Positions 17,654 to 27,086 of a stretch of 57,002 nucleotides of DNA are shown piece after piece. Position 1 is the first letter of the stretch; every line of letters starts with the position of its first letter. The stretch spans positions 205,210-262,211 of the forward strand of contig NZ_LKPJ01000010.1 in assembly GCF_001443045.1 (NCBI RefSeq). The letters run 5' to 3'. Origin of the DNA: Burkholderia ambifaria. GTDB taxonomy: Bacteria > Pseudomonadota > Gammaproteobacteria > Burkholderiales > Burkholderiaceae. A model generated the notes under the pieces. The model was not told the origin of the DNA, made no database searches, and saw only the letters and a list, made by a program, of their open reading frames with translations. A program made the position numbers and the translations under genes.

Positions 17654-18952
17654 TTAGTCAAGCGGCGCGGAACGCAGGTCGCTCACCTGTTGCGGCGAGA
17701 TCGGCGTACCGTTGTTGCCCCACGACATCCGGATATACGTGACGACTGCCGCGACTTCCTGGTTCGACAGCGACTGTGCGAACGGCGGCATCCCGTACGG
17801 ACGCGGATTCTTGAACGTGCTCGGCGGGTAGCCGCCATTCAGCACCATGCGGATCGGGTTGACTGCCGATTCCATCACGATCGAATGGTTGCCCGCGAGC
17901 GGCGGATAGGCCGGCGGCTTGCCCGAGCCGGTTTCGGCGTGGCAGGTCGCGCAGTTGTCCGCGTAGATCTTCTTGCCCTGGTCGAACAGCGCGTTGCCGA
18001 ACTGCTTCGACGGCTCGTACTGCATGTTCTTCGGCGCTTCAGCCTTCTGCGGGATCGACTTCAGGTACGTCGACATGGCGCGCGTATCTTCGTCGCTCAT
18101 GTACTGCAGGCTGTTGTGGACCACGTCCGCCATCGGGCCGAACACCGCGCCCTTCTGCGATACGCCGGCCTGCAGCAGGTCGGACAGCTCCTGCACGTGC
18201 CAGTCGCCGAGGCCGAGTTCCTTGTCGTTCGTCAGAGACGGCGCATACCAGTTCTGCAGCGGGATCAGGCCGCCTGCGAATGCCGACGAGGTCACCGGGC
18301 CGCCCATCATGTTGATCGACGTGTGGCACATCGAGCAGTGGCCGAGGCCTTCGACGAGGTACGCGCCGCGGTTCCATTCGACCGACTTGGTCGGATCCGG
18401 CTTGTACTCGCCTTCCTTGAAGAACAGCGTGCGCCAGCCGATCAGCAGGTTGCGGTTGTTGAACGGGAACTTCAGTTCGTGCGGACGGCTCGGCACGGAA
18501 ACCGGCGGGACCGAACGCAGGTACGCGTAGATCGCGTCCGAATCGGCGCGCGTGACCTTCGTGTAGCTCGCGAACGGGAAGCCCGGGTAGAGCAGGCTGC
18601 CGTCCTTCGAACGGCCGGTGTGCATCGCGCGGTAGAAGTCGTCCGACGTCCACTTGCCGATACCATCCTTGTCGTCCGGCGTGATGTTCGGCGTGTACAT
18701 CGTGCCGAACGGCGTCGCCATCGGCAGGCCGCCCGCGAACGACTTGCCGCCGCGCACGGTGTGGCACGCGATACAGTCGCCGACGCGCGCGAGGTACTCG
18801 CCCTTCTTGATCAGCGCGGCCTGGTCGGCCGGCGTGGCCGCGACGGCGGCAGCGCCGTGCAGCGTGTCGTTGCCCGGCCACAGGACCGGCACGAGGGCGG
18901 CAGCCGCGACGATCGCGACAGCCGAGAGTGCAAACAGGGACTTGCGTTTCAT
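17654..18952 (-). CDS. Triheme cytochrome c, dehydrogenase-subunit type
   Basis: A 432-residue exported protein with a signal peptide (MKRKSLFALSAVAIVAAAAL) and three c-type heme motifs: CIACH at 60-64, CSMCH at 206-210 and CATCH at 334-338. Arrangement and length are those of the cytochrome c subunit of membrane alcohol, gluconate or sorbitol dehydrogenases (AdhB type), which pass electrons to ubiquinone. No flavoprotein or PQQ dehydrogenase gene is adjacent. It is 19 bases after the diheme cytochrome gene, so both are co-transcribed. A GGGAGA site precedes the start. Confidence 0.85.
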   Translation of the reverse strand: MKRKSLFALSAVAIVAAAALVPVLWPGNDTLHGAAAVAATPADQAALIKKGEYLARVGDCIACHTVRGGKSFAGGLPMATPFGTMYTPNITPDDKDGIGKWTSDDFYRAMHTGRSKDGSLLYPGFPFASYTKVTRADSDAIYAYLRSVPPVSVPSRPHELKFPFNNRNLLIGWRTLFFKEGEYKPDPTKSVEWNRGAYLVEGLGHCSMCHTSINMMGGPVTSSAFAGGLIPLQNWYAPSLTNDKELGLGDWHVQELSDLLQAGVSQKGAVFGPMADVVHNSLQYMSDEDTRAMSTYLKSIPQKAEAPKNMQYEPSKQFGNALFDQGKKIYADNCATCHAETGSGKPPAYPPLAGNHSIVMESAVNPIRMVLNGGYPPSTFKNPRPYGMPPFAQSLSNQEVAAVVTYIRMSWGNNGTPISPQQVSDLRSAPLD

Positions 18953-18971
18953 TGTGTCTGTCTCCCTTGCC

Positions 18972-19736
18972 TTATTGCGGTTCGCTGCCGCAGGCGAGCG
19001 GAGTCTTCATCGAACGCGCCGGGGCCGGCACGGGGTTGGCGGGCGCCGGTTGCGCGGCGAGCCATGCGGTCACGGCCGTCACGTCTTCGTCCGACAGCTT
19101 CGACGCGATATCGTGCATGCAATCAGGCGCCTTCGCGTGGCGGTTGCCCGAGCGCCATGCGCCGAGCTGTGCGCTCAGGTAATCGGCGTGCAGGCCGACG
19201 AGGCCCGGGATCGCCGGCTGCATGCCGGTCAGCCCTGCGCCGTGGCAGGCCACGCAGGCCGGCAGCTTGCGGGACGGGTCGCCTTGCGTGACGAGCTGCT
19301 TGCCGCGCGCGAGCGTGGCGGCCGGCAGCGTCGGCTTGGCCGGCGTCGGGTACGGCGGACGCTCGGCCGAGAAGTGCGCGGCGATCTCTTTCAGGTAATC
19401 GTCGTTCAGGTACGTCAGCAGGTAGTTCATCGGCGGGTACTTGCGCCGGCCGTCACGGAAGTTGACGAGCTGGTTGTATAGGTACTCCGCCGGCTTGCCG
19501 GCAAGCCGCGGGAAATAGTCGTTGTCCGTGCCCTGGCCGTGAACGCCGTGGCATGCGGTACAGCCGCGCACGCGCTCGGCCATGGTATCGGGTGCCTTGA
19601 GCGGCGCCTGCTGGGCGTGCGCTTGCTCCGTGGGCTTGGTCTGCGCTTGAGCAGCGCTCGTAAGGCCCGCGCCACCGATCAACAGAACGGCAAGCAACGG
19701 ACGGAAGAGGCGTCTTGAAGACACACGAGACTCCAT
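18972..19736 (-). CDS. Diheme cytochrome c (c4-like)
   Basis: A 254-residue exported protein. A signal peptide (residues about 1-32, ending AAQAQ) is followed by two c-type domains with heme motifs GCTACHG and ACVACHG, each with downstream Met-containing segments (PPMNYLL and later) that may give the sixth iron ligand. This is the layout of cytochrome c4. I start at 19736, since the hydrophobic signal begins there; the frame is open upstream with no better site. It is the first gene of a pair with the triheme cytochrome and probably hands electrons to or from it. Confidence 0.82.
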   Translation of the reverse strand: MESRVSSRRLFRPLLAVLLIGGAGLTSAAQAQTKPTEQAHAQQAPLKAPDTMAERVRGCTACHGVHGQGTDNDYFPRLAGKPAEYLYNQLVNFRDGRRKYPPMNYLLTYLNDDYLKEIAAHFSAERPPYPTPAKPTLPAATLARGKQLVTQGDPSRKLPACVACHGAGLTGMQPAIPGLVGLHADYLSAQLGAWRSGNRHAKAPDCMHDIASKLSDEDVTAVTAWLAAQPAPANPVPAPARSMKTPLACGSEPQ

Positions 19737-20113
19737 GTTTATTCGTCGGGGACCTGTCCGGGCTACGATCGGCTCGGCGCATGGACGGCAGGACAGCCGG
19801 GCTGCTGCGACGCGGCATTCTATCATCGATGGGTAATGACGGCTATTTGGCAAAAGGACATCGGTTCCAGTCTGTTCGCGACTTGCGACAATTTGCCGCG
19901 CTGTGTGCACCTGCAGTGTGAACTGGCGTGCGCTTTGACCATCGAAGACCGTACACTCGCGGGTCGCGCGGCGCCGCCTCCGCCGCAGATCCAGTCATTT
20001 CTCCCGTTTCCGGATTCATCGATGACGTTCCCTACCGTGCCGTTGCCGTCTTCCCGCTGTCGTTCCATGTGCCGCCGCACCGCCGGCCAGCCGTTCCCGG
20101 GAGGGCGCGCGCG

Positions 20114-21046
20114 ATGAGGATCGACAGCTTGTGGATCGGGCAGGTCGCGCTCGCGGCATTGATGGACGCGACGTTCGCGATGGCGGTCGGCTCGGCGCTG
20201 CTCAAGGCGTGGCTCGGCAAGGATGGCGGGCGGCCGGTCATCGCACCGTCGCACCCGGCATGGCTGCGCGCGCAACATTCGCTGGTCGCGGCGGCGCTGG
20301 CGCTCGTGCTCGCCGATCTCGGCTGGCTGGTGTACGAAGCCGCGTCGATGAGCGGCGCGGGGCTCGGCGGCGCGTTCGCCGCGATTCCCGTCATGCTCGC
20401 GCAGACGCACACCGGCTTCGCGTGGAGCGTCGCGTTCGCCGGTGCCGTGGTGCTCGCGATCGTCGCGCTGGCGAAGCCGGAGGGCCCGCTCGCGCACGCG
20501 GTGCTGTGGCTCGCGGTGATCGTGATCGCGGCCGGCAAGGCGTCGCTCGGCCATGCGGCCGATACGGGCCCGTTGTCCGCGGCGGTCGGCGTCCAGACGC
20601 TGCACTTGCTCGCCACCGCGGTGTGGGGCGGCCTCGTGCTCGCGGGCGGGCTTGCGGTGCTGCCGGTGCTCGGCTCGTCGGTCGCGCGCGGTGCGCTGAT
20701 CCGGATCGGCCAGCAATTGTCGCGGACGTCGGTGATCGCGGTCGTGTTCGTGCTCGGCACGGGCGTTCTCAATGCGCTGCGCGGGCTCGGCGGCTCGCTC
20801 GCACCGCTCGACGGCAGCACGTGGGGGCGCGTGCTGCTGCTCAAGCTGCTGCTCGTCGCACTCGCGCTCGTGCTCGGCGGGCTGAACCGCTTCTCCGCGC
20901 TGCCGCGCCTGCGCCGCACCGCGTCGACCGAAGACGCGCACACGTTCCGCAACATCCTGCATCTCGAAGCGCTGACGATGATCGGCGTGTTCGTCGCGGC
21001 TGCCGTGCTGTCGTTCTGCGTGCCGGGGTTCGCGGCGCTCGGCTGA
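20114..21046 (+). CDS. copD: Copper resistance protein D (inner-membrane CopD family)
   Basis: A 310-residue integral membrane protein with about eight hydrophobic helices. The motifs LQTLHLLATAVWGGLVLAGG and RNILHLEALTMIGVFVAAAVLS carry the conserved His residues of the CopD family. The start at 20114 has GGAGGG upstream. No copC or copper-responsive regulator adjoins it, so copper uptake is inferred from family alone. Confidence 0.82.
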   Translation: MRIDSLWIGQVALAALMDATFAMAVGSALLKAWLGKDGGRPVIAPSHPAWLRAQHSLVAAALALVLADLGWLVYEAASMSGAGLGGAFAAIPVMLAQTHTGFAWSVAFAGAVVLAIVALAKPEGPLAHAVLWLAVIVIAAGKASLGHAADTGPLSAAVGVQTLHLLATAVWGGLVLAGGLAVLPVLGSSVARGALIRIGQQLSRTSVIAVVFVLGTGVLNALRGLGGSLAPLDGSTWGRVLLLKLLLVALALVLGGLNRFSALPRLRRTASTEDAHTFRNILHLEALTMIGVFVAAAVLSFCVPGFAALG

Positions 21047-21100
21047 CGGCCGGTTCGGCGCCGCGCAGGGCGGGGCGCCCGCGCGCCGCGTGCTGCAGAT

Positions 21101-21129
21101 GCAAAAACGGCCGCCTGTCGGGCGGCCGT
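21101..21129 (-). terminator. Terminator after dgoD
   Basis: An ACGGCCGCC / GGCGGCCGT stem with a five-base loop is followed on the minus strand by TTTTTGC. It sits between convergent copD and dgoD and can serve dgoD directly. Confidence 0.8.
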
Positions 21130-21185
21130 ATCGAAGCCGATGCGCGGCATGCCCGCCGCGCAACGCACGTCAGCTCACGGCTTCG

Positions 21186-22334
21186 TCACCACTCGGCGAC
21201 GCTGCCGTCCGCATGGCGCCACACCGGATTACGCCAGCGGTGGCCCGTCTTCGCCATTTCACGCACCTTCTCCTCGTTGACGTCGATGCCGAGCCCCGGG
21301 CCCTGCGGGATCGCGACGAAGCCGTCTTCGTAGCGGAACACCTCGGGGTTGCGCAGATAGTCCAGCAGGTCGTTGCCCTGGTTGTAGTGGATGCCGAGGC
21401 TCTGTTCCTGGATGAACGCGTTGTAGCTGACCGCATCGAGCTGCAGGCACGCGGCCAGCGCGATCGGGCCGAGCGGGCAGTGCAGCGCGAGCGCGACGTC
21501 GTAGCTTTCCGCGAGCGTCGCGATCTTGCGGCACTCGGTGATGCCGCCCGCGTGCGATGCGTCGGGCTGGATGATGTCGACGTAGCCGCCCGCGAGGATG
21601 TGCTTGAAGTCCCAGCGCGAATAGAGCCGCTCGCCGAGCGCGATCGGCGTGTTGGTCTGGTTGACGATGTCGCGCAGCGCCTCGGCGTTCTCCGATAGTA
21701 CCGGCTCCTCGATGAACATCAGCTTGTACGGATCGAGCTCCTTCGCGAGCACCTTCGCCATCGGCTTGTGCACGCGGCCGTGGAAGTCGACGCCGATCCC
21801 GACATGCGGGCCGACCGCGTCGCGCACCGCCGCGACGTTCGCGATCACCTGCTCGACCTTGTCGTAGGTATCGACGATCTGCAGCTCCTCGGAGCCGTTC
21901 ATCTTCACGGCCTTGAAGCCGCGCTCGACCACCGCGCGCGCGTTGTTCGCGACGTCGCTCGGCCGGTCGCCTCCGATCCACGAGTACACCTTGATGCGGT
22001 CGCGCACCTGGCCGCCGAGCAGCGCATGCACGGGCACGCCGTGATGCTTGCCCAAGATGTCCCACAACGCCTGGTCGACACCCGCGATCGCGCTCATCGT
22101 GATCGGGCCGCCGCGGTAGAAGCCGGCGCGGTACATCACCTGCCAGTGATCCTCGATCAGCAGCGGATCCTTGCCGACCAGATAGTCGGCGAGTTCGTGC
22201 ACGGCGGCTTCGACCGTATGCGCGCGGCCCTCGACGACCGGCTCGCCCCAGCCGACGATCCCTTCGTCGGTTTCGATCTTGAGGAACAGCCAGCGCGGCG
22301 GGACGACGAAGGTTTCGAGGCGGGTGATTTTCAT
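21186..22334 (-). CDS. dgoD: D-galactonate dehydratase
   Basis: A 382-residue enolase-superfamily enzyme (mandelate racemase group) that dehydrates D-galactonate to 2-keto-3-deoxygalactonate with Mg2+. Metal and catalytic motifs are present: VDFHGR (Asp and His of the active site), [29 protein letters not shown] and [13 protein letters not shown]. The length equals E. coli DgoD. The start at 22334 is the ATG before [14 protein letters not shown] with GGAGA upstream. A divergent GntR regulator follows upstream; kinase and aldolase genes of the pathway are not in this window. Confidence 0.93.
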   Translation of the reverse strand: MKITRLETFVVPPRWLFLKIETDEGIVGWGEPVVEGRAHTVEAAVHELADYLVGKDPLLIEDHWQVMYRAGFYRGGPITMSAIAGVDQALWDILGKHHGVPVHALLGGQVRDRIKVYSWIGGDRPSDVANNARAVVERGFKAVKMNGSEELQIVDTYDKVEQVIANVAAVRDAVGPHVGIGVDFHGRVHKPMAKVLAKELDPYKLMFIEEPVLSENAEALRDIVNQTNTPIALGERLYSRWDFKHILAGGYVDIIQPDASHAGGITECRKIATLAESYDVALALHCPLGPIALAACLQLDAVSYNAFIQEQSLGIHYNQGNDLLDYLRNPEVFRYEDGFVAIPQGPGLGIDVNEEKVREMAKTGHRWRNPVWRHADGSVAEW

Positions 22335-22423
22335 GTGGGGAGTCTCCAGGGGCGACCGGCGCGGACGTGCGGATGCCGCGCCGATCCAGTGCATGACGGT
22401 TATCCTAGCGCAGCCCGCTAAAA

Positions 22424-22444
22424 AATAGTATTAATAGCACTATT
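22424..22444. promoter_or_regulatory. Palindromic operator candidate between dgoD and its regulator
   Basis: AATAGT (22424-22429) and ACTATT (22439-22444) form an inverted repeat with a nine-base AT-rich spacer. It is in the 119-base divergent space and lies ten bases before the GTG start of the GntR gene, a typical place for autoregulation and control of dgoD. ATAGT occurs again at 22451. Confidence 0.5.
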
Positions 22445-22453
22445 GCGCAGATA

Positions 22454-23173
22454 GTGGGCAGCCGCGGCGAGCCCGCTCAACGGAGAACGATCATTCAACG
22501 CGACCTGCATGGACAGACGGCTTTCCTGCTCGCGACGGCGATCCTGCGAGGCGACTATTCGCCCGAATCGCTGCTGCCGCGGGAACCGGAGCTGATGGAG
22601 ATGTTCGGCGTGAGCCGCACGGTGCTGCGCGAGGCGCTGCGCACGCTGACGTCGAAGGGGCTGATCGAATCGCGGCCGAAGGTCGGCACGCGCGTGCGGC
22701 CGCGCCGCGCGTGGAACCTGCTCGACGCCGACCTGCTCGACTGGTACGCGCGGGTTGCGCCGCCGCTCGCGTTTGCGCTGAAACTGCAGGAGATGCGCGA
22801 GATGATCGAGCCGCACGCGGCCGCGCTGGCCGCGCGCACGCATGGGCCGGGCGCCTTCGACGCGATCGAGGATGCGGTGCGCGCGATGGCCGCCGCGCGC
22901 AACGTCGACGAATGGGTGCGCGCGGACCTGCGCTTTCACCTGAGCGTGCTGGAGGCCGGCGGCAACGAGCTGCTGGTGCCGCTCGGTGCGCTGATCGCCC
23001 GCACGCTCGAGGCGCAGTTGCACCTGAATGCCCGGCGTGCGCACGTGTTCAACGCGTCGCTCGCCGAGCACACGGCCGTCAGCGACGCGATCCGCGTGCG
23101 CGACGAGGACGGCGCGCGCCGCGCGATGGCGTCGCTGCTCGCGGTGACGCGCGCGCGGATCGAGATGTCGTGA
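22454..23173 (+). CDS. dgoR: GntR-family (FadR subgroup) regulator, DgoR-like
   Basis: A 239-residue repressor. The N-terminal winged helix contains LLPREPELMEMFGVSRTVLREALRTLTSKGL followed by the wing ESRPKVGTRVRP. The C-terminal FCD domain shows the metal-binding pattern DLRFHLSVLEAGGN and HTAVSDAI. It begins with GTG at 22454 and is divergent from dgoD, which it most likely controls in response to galactonate. The symbol is inferred from context. Confidence 0.78.
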   Translation: MGSRGEPAQRRTIIQRDLHGQTAFLLATAILRGDYSPESLLPREPELMEMFGVSRTVLREALRTLTSKGLIESRPKVGTRVRPRRAWNLLDADLLDWYARVAPPLAFALKLQEMREMIEPHAAALAARTHGPGAFDAIEDAVRAMAAARNVDEWVRADLRFHLSVLEAGGNELLVPLGALIARTLEAQLHLNARRAHVFNASLAEHTAVSDAIRVRDEDGARRAMASLLAVTRARIEMS

Positions 23174-23195
23174 CGGGCAGGGGTGGCGCCGGTCG

Positions 23196-23441
23196 TCAGG
23201 CGTTCGCGCACCCGCCCGGCTTCAGCACGCGCTGCGTCGACGCCGGATATTTCGCGAGCAGGCTCGCCGGCCGGCGCGGACGCGCGACCAGGTCGCCGCC
23301 GCAGTTCGGGCAACGGCCCTTCAGCACGTCGTCCGCGCAGCTCGCGCAGAACGTACATTCGAAGGTACAGATGCGCGCGTCCGCCGAGTCGGGCGGCAGG
23401 TCCTTGTCGCAGCATTCGCAGCCGGGGCGCAGTTCGAGCAT
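23196..23441 (-). CDS. DUF1272 Cys-rich small protein
   Basis: An 81-residue protein rich in paired cysteines: GCECCDKDLP, ICTFECTFCASC and CPNCGG, a zinc-ribbon-like pattern matching DUF1272. A GAGGA site lies upstream of the start at 23441. Metal binding is likely; the role is unknown. It is convergent with the GntR regulator. Confidence 0.8.
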   Translation of the reverse strand: MLELRPGCECCDKDLPPDSADARICTFECTFCASCADDVLKGRCPNCGGDLVARPRRPASLLAKYPASTQRVLKPGGCANA

Positions 23442-23596
23442 GACGGTGTTCCTCGTAGTCGGAGCGGATCGGGGCGGGCGCTGCCGCACATTGCATGCGA
23501 CGCGCGTGCGCGCTACTGTACCCGCTTGAGTCGGCCCGGCCAACGGTGTCCCGCCGGGATGCCGTCGACGCGCACGGGCCGCCCTGGGAGACGACC

Positions 23597-23944
23597 ATGC
23601 TCTATCGCGGAAGCTGTCACTGCGGCGACGTGAAGTTCGAGGCGGAAGGCGATCTGCAGGGCGTGATGGCCTGCAACTGCTCGATCTGCCGGCGCAAGGG
23701 CGCGCTGATGTGGTTCGTGCCGCGCGACCACCTGACGCTCGTCACGCCCGAAGAGAATCTTTCCACCTACATGTTCAACAAGCACGTGATCCGCCATCGC
23801 TTCTGCAAGCGCTGCGGGATTCACACGTTCGGCGAGGGTACGCATCCGAACGGCACCGAGATGGCTGCGATCAACGTGCGATGCCTCGAGGATGTCGATA
23901 TCGATGCGCTGCCCGTCACGCACTACGACGGCCGCTCGCGCTGA
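23597..23944 (+). CDS. GFA-family (glutathione-dependent formaldehyde-activating-like) protein
   Basis: A 115-residue zinc protein of the GFA fold. Zinc ligands appear as GSCHCGDV, CNCSICRRKG and FCKRCGIHTF. The start at 23597 has GGGAG upstream. Members bind zinc and may act on glutathione adducts, but most are uncharacterised; there is no formaldehyde pathway gene adjacent. Confidence 0.85.
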   Translation: MLYRGSCHCGDVKFEAEGDLQGVMACNCSICRRKGALMWFVPRDHLTLVTPEENLSTYMFNKHVIRHRFCKRCGIHTFGEGTHPNGTEMAAINVRCLEDVDIDALPVTHYDGRSR

Positions 23945-23976
23945 GCGGCCCGTCGTCGCGTGAGCATACGGGCCGC
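23945..23976. terminator. Bidirectional hairpin between convergent genes
   Basis: GCGGCCCGT (23945-23953) pairs with ACGGGCCGC (23968-23976). It fills the 34-base space between the GFA gene and the penicillin-binding protein gene. No T tract is visible. Confidence 0.45.
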
Positions 23977-23978
23977 CG

Positions 23979-26900
23979 TCAGGACGGCTCGACCGGCGCG
24001 GCCTGTGGCGTCGGCGTTTCCGCCTGCGGCGCGGGGCCCGTCGTGCGCGTGCCGGCTGCGACCGGGCGCTCGATCAGCGGTGCGAGCGCCGGCGCCATCG
24101 ACTTCAGCAACTGCACGGCCATCGCGCTCGTGAAGTCGTAGCGTGCCGCGTATGGCTCGTGCGCGGTCGCCGTCAGCACGCCGAAGAAGCGATCGCCGAG
24201 CACGAACACGAACGTGCCGCTGCGGTTGACCTTGCGCGACTCGATCAGCCGCGCGCCGCGCGCGTAGATATTGAAGCGCTGGTCGCCCGTCCCGGTCTTG
24301 CCGTACACCTCGAGCGTCTTGCCGTCGGGCAGCGTGAAGCCGCCCGCCAGGCGCCGCGCGGTGCCGTTCAGCACGACGTCGCGCAGCAGCGTGCGCGTCA
24401 CGTTGACGATCTCCGGTGACAGCATCGGCTGCGGTTGTGCAGCCGCGCGCACGAAGCGCGTTTCGTACGGCGTGCCCTTCGCGAAATCGAGGCGGGTGAT
24501 CGTCTCGGTCGGCGCCTTCTGGCCGCCGTTCGCGATCAGGCCGATCAGTTTCGCGAGCGCGTCGGGCTGGTCGCCCGATGCGCCGATCGCGGCCGCGTAC
24601 GACGGCGTGACCTCCGCGAACGGATAGCCGAGCGCGCGCCACGCCTTCGTGATTTCCCCGTACGCGCGCAGCTCGACCATGCGGCGGATGCGCCGATCCT
24701 GGGTCGCGTGATAGCGCGTCTTGTACAGCCACGAATACGTGTAGAAGCGCGCATCGCGGCTGTCGCGCTGGACTTCGCCGAGCGACGCGTTCGGATGTGC
24801 GCGCAGGTAATTGAGCGTCCACAGCGCGAGCGGGTGGACGCTTGCGATGTAGCCGCGATCGTTGAGGTTGAAGCGGTCGATCGCGTACTTCGCATAGAGC
24901 GCGGCGAGGTCGTCGTCCGACAGCGTCGCGGCGGGCGTACCCTTCAGCTGCGCGCGCATCTGCGCATCGAACCACGCGAGCGATTCGTGCGGCGCGACGC
25001 TGCGCAGCACCGTCGCGATCTTCGGCGGCGACTTGCGCACGTTCTGCAGCATCAGCGCGAGCGCGTCGTCGGGCGCCTTGCCCGCGTAGCGCGTGTAGAA
25101 GCGCTTCACGTAGACCTTGCTTTCGCCGTCGACGAACTGCTCGAGGTAATGCTTGCGCTGCTCGGGATCGCCGAGCCACGACGACGACGGGCCGGCCGTC
25201 TTCAGCATTTCGTAATGGACGATGTCGCGCATCAGCCGCACGAACACCAGGTTGACCGAGTGCTCGAACGCCGTGTGCAGCGTCAGGATGCGGCCGTTGT
25301 CCGACTTCTCGAAGTTCGAGAACACCTGCGCGCCGCCGCCCGTGTAGAACACGTCGGGACTCGCCGAGTACTTGCGTTCGACCGCGGCGTCGAGCATCGC
25401 CTGCAGCGAGCGGTCGCGCGTATGCGACAGGTAGTCGAGCGCCCAATGCGACAGCCCGTCGAGCGGGTCGGGCTTCACCTGCGCGAGCTGCGCGTTCGAC
25501 AGGTTGCCGTAGCGCGCGTGCAGGTCGGAGACGATCTGCAGGTAGGTGATCAGCGTGCGCAGCTTCGCGGTCGAGCCGAGGTTGATGCGGCCGCCGCGGT
25601 TCACGTCGAATGGCTGGTTCACGCTGTCGGTTTGCACGCGCAGCAGGTTCGCGCCGTTGCGATGCTCGTACAGCGTGAAGCTGTATGTGAGGTGCGACGG
25701 GTCGTCCTTCGGCGCAAGCATCTCGAAGCCGTACAGGCCGGCGGCCTGCGCGCCGTCACGGGTGGACGCCTTCGCGAGCCGTTCGGCGACCGCCTGCTGC
25801 ACGCCGTTGTCGAGCGTGCTGGTGGCCTCCAGGTCGAGCAGGTCGAGCTGGTACAGGTCGTTGATGCCGAGCGCCGCCAGCAGCGACGCGCGTGCCGACG
25901 TCACGGCCTTGCGCGACACGAACGACTGCACGCGCGCGGCGGCCGGCGGCGCGCTGCGCTCGATCTGCGCGGCGAGCGCAGCGTCGCGCAGTGCGGGCGA
26001 GATCACGCCGCCGCTCGACAGCAGCCGCAGGTAGCTGTCGGTCAGCTTCTGCAACGCCGGATAGCCGCGATTCAGGAAATACGACGGCGCGCGCTGCGCG
26101 ATGACCAGCGACAGCACCTCGCGGAACGTCTTGCCCTGTTCGTCGACGTTGTCGCCGGTCGTCGGCGCGGCGAGGATCCGGTTCACGTCGTTGAAGTCGC
26201 GGCCGTACCACGCCGCGAGACCGTCGCCGATGCCGGTGATTTCGCCCACGTGCGGGCGTGCGGCGAGCGGTACCGAGTTCAGGTAGCGCACGACGATCGA
26301 GCGGCGCGCGAGCATCGTCTGCGGGCCGTTCATGTACGCAAGGACCGACGCGGACGCGATCTGCCGCAGCTTCTCCGGTGGCGTCGCGGTGCGGCCGTCG
26401 GGCGAATGGCGGAACTTCTCGATCTGCGTCGCGAGCGTGCTGCCGCCCGGGCGTGCCTGGTGATGGTTGACGACGTGCATCGCCTGGTCGGCGAGCGCGC
26501 GGCTGAAGCGCCCCCAGTCGATCGCCGGATTGCGGTTCGGCTGGTTCGCGTCGAGCAGGTAGCGGTCCTCGATGAACAGCAACGAATCGGTGACCACGCG
26601 CGGCACCGCGTCGAAGTCTGCGTAGACGCGCTGCGGGAACACGGTCGCGAACAGCGGCGAGCCGGTCGAATCGAACAGCATCAGCCCGGTCTGGTCTTTC
26701 TCTTCGTAAGGCAGGAACAGGCCGCGATCGGCGAGCGAGAGCATCCGGTCGGAATCGCGCGCCTGCTTGCCGACGACGAAGCCGCGCGCGAGCAGACGCT
26801 GCTGGAACGCAGGAATCATCGAATAGCCGAGGCGCTGGTCGTACGGCCCGTTGGCAGGAAAGCGGATGTGGTCGCTCGCTCCGGATTCGACGGTGTAGCC

Positions 26901-27086
26901 AACGTCGCGGGTGAGTTCGGACAGGTAGTGCGCCTGCAGGCGCGACGTCTCGATCTCGGTCATCACGAGCCGTGCAAGGATCGCGATCGCGATCACCAGC
27001 GCGGCCAGCAAAGACCACTTGATCCACGTCCAGACCGATGCACTCCCGGTCACGCGCGGCAGGATGCGATTCAGCGGCCGATTCAT
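23979..27086 (-). CDS. Bifunctional penicillin-binding protein (transglycosylase plus transpeptidase-like)
   Basis: A 1035-residue inner-membrane protein facing the periplasm. One membrane segment lies at residues 22-42. A GT51 glycosyltransferase domain covers about 165-330, with the catalytic Glu173 in LFIEDR and the motif GGSTLATQ (214-221). The second half is a penicillin-binding domain with STAK (Ser505, Lys508), SVN (610-612) and KTGTG (930-934). The space between SVN and KTG is unusually long (about 320 residues against roughly 130-200 in common class A proteins), so an inserted region is likely. It polymerises and crosslinks peptidoglycan. Start at 27086 with GGGAGA upstream. Confidence 0.82.
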   Translation of the reverse strand: MNRPLNRILPRVTGSASVWTWIKWSLLAALVIAIAILARLVMTEIETSRLQAHYLSELTRDVGYTVESGASDHIRFPANGPYDQRLGYSMIPAFQQRLLARGFVVGKQARDSDRMLSLADRGLFLPYEEKDQTGLMLFDSTGSPLFATVFPQRVYADFDAVPRVVTDSLLFIEDRYLLDANQPNRNPAIDWGRFSRALADQAMHVVNHHQARPGGSTLATQIEKFRHSPDGRTATPPEKLRQIASASVLAYMNGPQTMLARRSIVVRYLNSVPLAARPHVGEITGIGDGLAAWYGRDFNDVNRILAAPTTGDNVDEQGKTFREVLSLVIAQRAPSYFLNRGYPALQKLTDSYLRLLSSGGVISPALRDAALAAQIERSAPPAAARVQSFVSRKAVTSARASLLAALGINDLYQLDLLDLEATSTLDNGVQQAVAERLAKASTRDGAQAAGLYGFEMLAPKDDPSHLTYSFTLYEHRNGANLLRVQTDSVNQPFDVNRGGRINLGSTAKLRTLITYLQIVSDLHARYGNLSNAQLAQVKPDPLDGLSHWALDYLSHTRDRSLQAMLDAAVERKYSASPDVFYTGGGAQVFSNFEKSDNGRILTLHTAFEHSVNLVFVRLMRDIVHYEMLKTAGPSSSWLGDPEQRKHYLEQFVDGESKVYVKRFYTRYAGKAPDDALALMLQNVRKSPPKIATVLRSVAPHESLAWFDAQMRAQLKGTPAATLSDDDLAALYAKYAIDRFNLNDRGYIASVHPLALWTLNYLRAHPNASLGEVQRDSRDARFYTYSWLYKTRYHATQDRRIRRMVELRAYGEITKAWRALGYPFAEVTPSYAAAIGASGDQPDALAKLIGLIANGGQKAPTETITRLDFAKGTPYETRFVRAAAQPQPMLSPEIVNVTRTLLRDVVLNGTARRLAGGFTLPDGKTLEVYGKTGTGDQRFNIYARGARLIESRKVNRSGTFVFVLGDRFFGVLTATAHEPYAARYDFTSAMAVQLLKSMAPALAPLIERPVAAGTRTTGPAPQAETPTPQAAPVEPS

